A stretch of 22,767 nt of DNA, taken from positions 1 through 22,767 of the IMG/VR virus record IMGVR_UViG_3300029268_000143. The stretch is one strand, 5' to 3'. Position numbers and translations under genes: made by a program. This document shows, one piece after another, positions 21,658-22,767 of the stretch (position 1 is its first letter; every line of letters begins with the position of its first letter). The notes under the pieces are model-generated. The model was not told where the DNA came from and ran no database searches. It saw only the letters and a program-made list of their open reading frames with translations. This DNA comes from a virus.

Positions 21658-22767
21658 TTATATTTCTTTTAATAATTTAGCTAACAATTCCCTATCGGCT
21701 TCTTTGTGAGAGTAGGCTAATTCGTAAACTTTGTCCCACTGATTACCACCTTCTTTTGCAAAGTGATAGTGTTTGACGATTGACTTTTCTGCTCTCAAAG
21801 CTACGCCAAGTTTATTCATCTTAGCCCATAGAAGATTGTCACAGCCACAATGCCAGAACCCGGTATCAAATATCTCTCCAATCTTTTCTACGATGTCCCT
21901 GCGAATCATAAAGTGTTCACAGATATTACCGGCATCTGGATAAAGTTCTCCAGTATTGAAAGAGACAAATCCTTTTTCTCCAACAGCCAAAGCTTCATTG
22001 ATTGAATCAGGAGTGAACTCGGTATCGTTAGAAGCGAAGACAATCCAGTCACCGGTTGCTTCTTCATAGCCTTGCTTTAGTAACATTGGAACACCAATTC
22101 TATTTTCAAATGAATCTTGCTTCACAATTATTTCAATTTTATCTTGAGGATAATTCAACGCTTTTATTGAGTCCAAACATCTTTTTAAGCCTTCCTCTCT
22201 ACCTAGGGTAGGAATTACGAAGCTCAATTTGGGGCTTGTAGCCTCTTGTTTTTTGTAGAAAACACCATCTTGAATGTATTTAGGATTTGTTGGACAGAAA
22301 GCTAAAGCCTTTTTCCAATGCTCTTCGCTCTTATCTTTTTTACCTGTCCACCAGTAAGCGGTATAAAGGAACTCGTGAGGAATGTTTTCGTAGTAAGGTT
22401 GATGATTGGAATAGAATGGAAGTTCGGTAACGGTTAGAGCTGCTTCACAGTAAGCGATAGTTTGCTGGTGCATACCTCTTCCGTAATAGTGTTCGGCAAT
22501 TCTCATCATTGGTTCTCGGCGAGCCTCTTTCTCAAAAGACTTCAAATACCACATAAGCATATTATCAAAGTCACCCATAGAGCGGTAACAGTCACCAATG
22601 TAAAGCATTGATTGGGCAGCTTCAGTTCCCCAGCGACCCATTGAGATATGGTTCTTAAATTCTTTAATCGCAGACTTGTATCTTCCATAGTAAAGCATCT
22701 CCCGGGCAAAGTAGTGGGAATTTCGGTCATTGTTTGGATTGTTGAAACAATCAACAGCAAGACCTTT
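21658..22767 (-). CDS. TPR-containing family 2 glycosyltransferase, 5'-truncated by window edge
   Basis: The frame is open to the last base, so the ATG at 22698 is internal: the residues before it (HYFAREMLYYGRYKSAIKEF) read straight into a TPR pattern. About 150 visible residues are TPR-like helices (MLYIGDCYRSMGDFDNMLMW; AEHYYGRGMHQQTIAYCEAA; FLYTAYWWTGKKDKSEEHWK). From about residue 180 a GT2 domain follows: KLSFVIPTLGREEGLKRCLD, IEIIVKQDS, and DWIVFASNDTEFTPDSI, where N-D-T-E is the probable nucleotide-sugar and metal site. There is no membrane segment. It may add sugars to a virion or host surface polymer. It ends 2 nt before the peptidase gene. Confidence 0.88.
   Translation of the reverse strand, partial: KGLAVDCFNNPNNDRNSHYFAREMLYYGRYKSAIKEFKNHISMGRWGTEAAQSMLYIGDCYRSMGDFDNMLMWYLKSFEKEARREPMMRIAEHYYGRGMHQQTIAYCEAALTVTELPFYSNHQPYYENIPHEFLYTAYWWTGKKDKSEEHWKKALAFCPTNPKYIQDGVFYKKQEATSPKLSFVIPTLGREEGLKRCLDSIKALNYPQDKIEIIVKQDSFENRIGVPMLLKQGYEEATGDWIVFASNDTEFTPDSINEALAVGEKGFVSFNTGELYPDAGNICEHFMIRRDIVEKIGEIFDTGFWHCGCDNLLWAKMNKLGVALRAEKSIVKHYHFAKEGGNQWDKVYELAYSHKEADRELLAKLLKEI

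Noticed and set aside
1-22767. Terminal redundancy showing a complete circular contig
   Set aside because: The first and last several dozen bases do not match each other by eye, and both ends cut genes; this is simply an internal window.

Overview
This window is a piece of a tailed double-stranded DNA phage (or prophage) genome, most likely podovirus-like. It is cut inside a gene at both ends. No integrase, terminase, portal, major capsid, DNA polymerase, tRNA or CRISPR array is visible, so the packaging and capsid genes probably lie outside, to the right. The host cannot be named. Genes read well with the standard code, coding is A+T-rich, and almost no start codon has a Shine-Dalgarno sequence; starts are preceded by A/T-rich leaders. 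The one clear promoter is a perfect sigma70 type (TTGACA, 16 nt, TATAAT). Together these suggest a host with leader-independent initiation but ordinary housekeeping promoters.

Positions 1-8606, plus strand: replication and recombination module. It opens with the tail of a class I methyltransferase, followed by a long hairpin (479-569) and a large primase-helicase. Next come small genes: a one-helix membrane peptide, a protein with an 'RTYSAGV...RRLWYW' domain, an extreme Gly-X repeat protein, a helical protein and a Cys/His zinc-ribbon-like peptide. An SF2 helicase follows. A consensus promoter at 5598-5625 then starts a tight operon: an unknown protein, a probable Holliday junction resolvase, a small membrane protein, a ribbon-helix-helix peptide overlapping it, a coiled-coil protein, a Pro-rich-linker protein, a RecB/Cas4-like PD-(D/E)XK nuclease and two small unknowns. 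A bidirectional terminator (8719-8780) closes this half.

Positions 8783-22767, minus strand, read right to left: virion and lysis module. The order is a TPR-glycosyltransferase (open at the right edge), a papain-like peptidase with a peptidoglycan-binding tail, a holin-like protein, a putative head-tail adaptor, a collagen-like protein, a putative beta-propeller tail protein, a tail fibre, a 53-residue peptide, a peptidoglycan-binding virion protein, a 357-residue probable virion protein, and a 1480-residue large polyvalent protein with an HEFGH metallopeptidase motif. Adaptor-propeller-fibre order followed by very large internal proteins is what one expects of podovirus tails and ejection proteins.

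The points most worth pursuing are the 29-bp hairpin before the primase, the period-6 GGT-TCT/GAT/TAT repeat gene overlapping its upstream partner, the peptide motif shared by the two adjacent putative ejection proteins, and the FNPLKG motif at both ends of the large protein.
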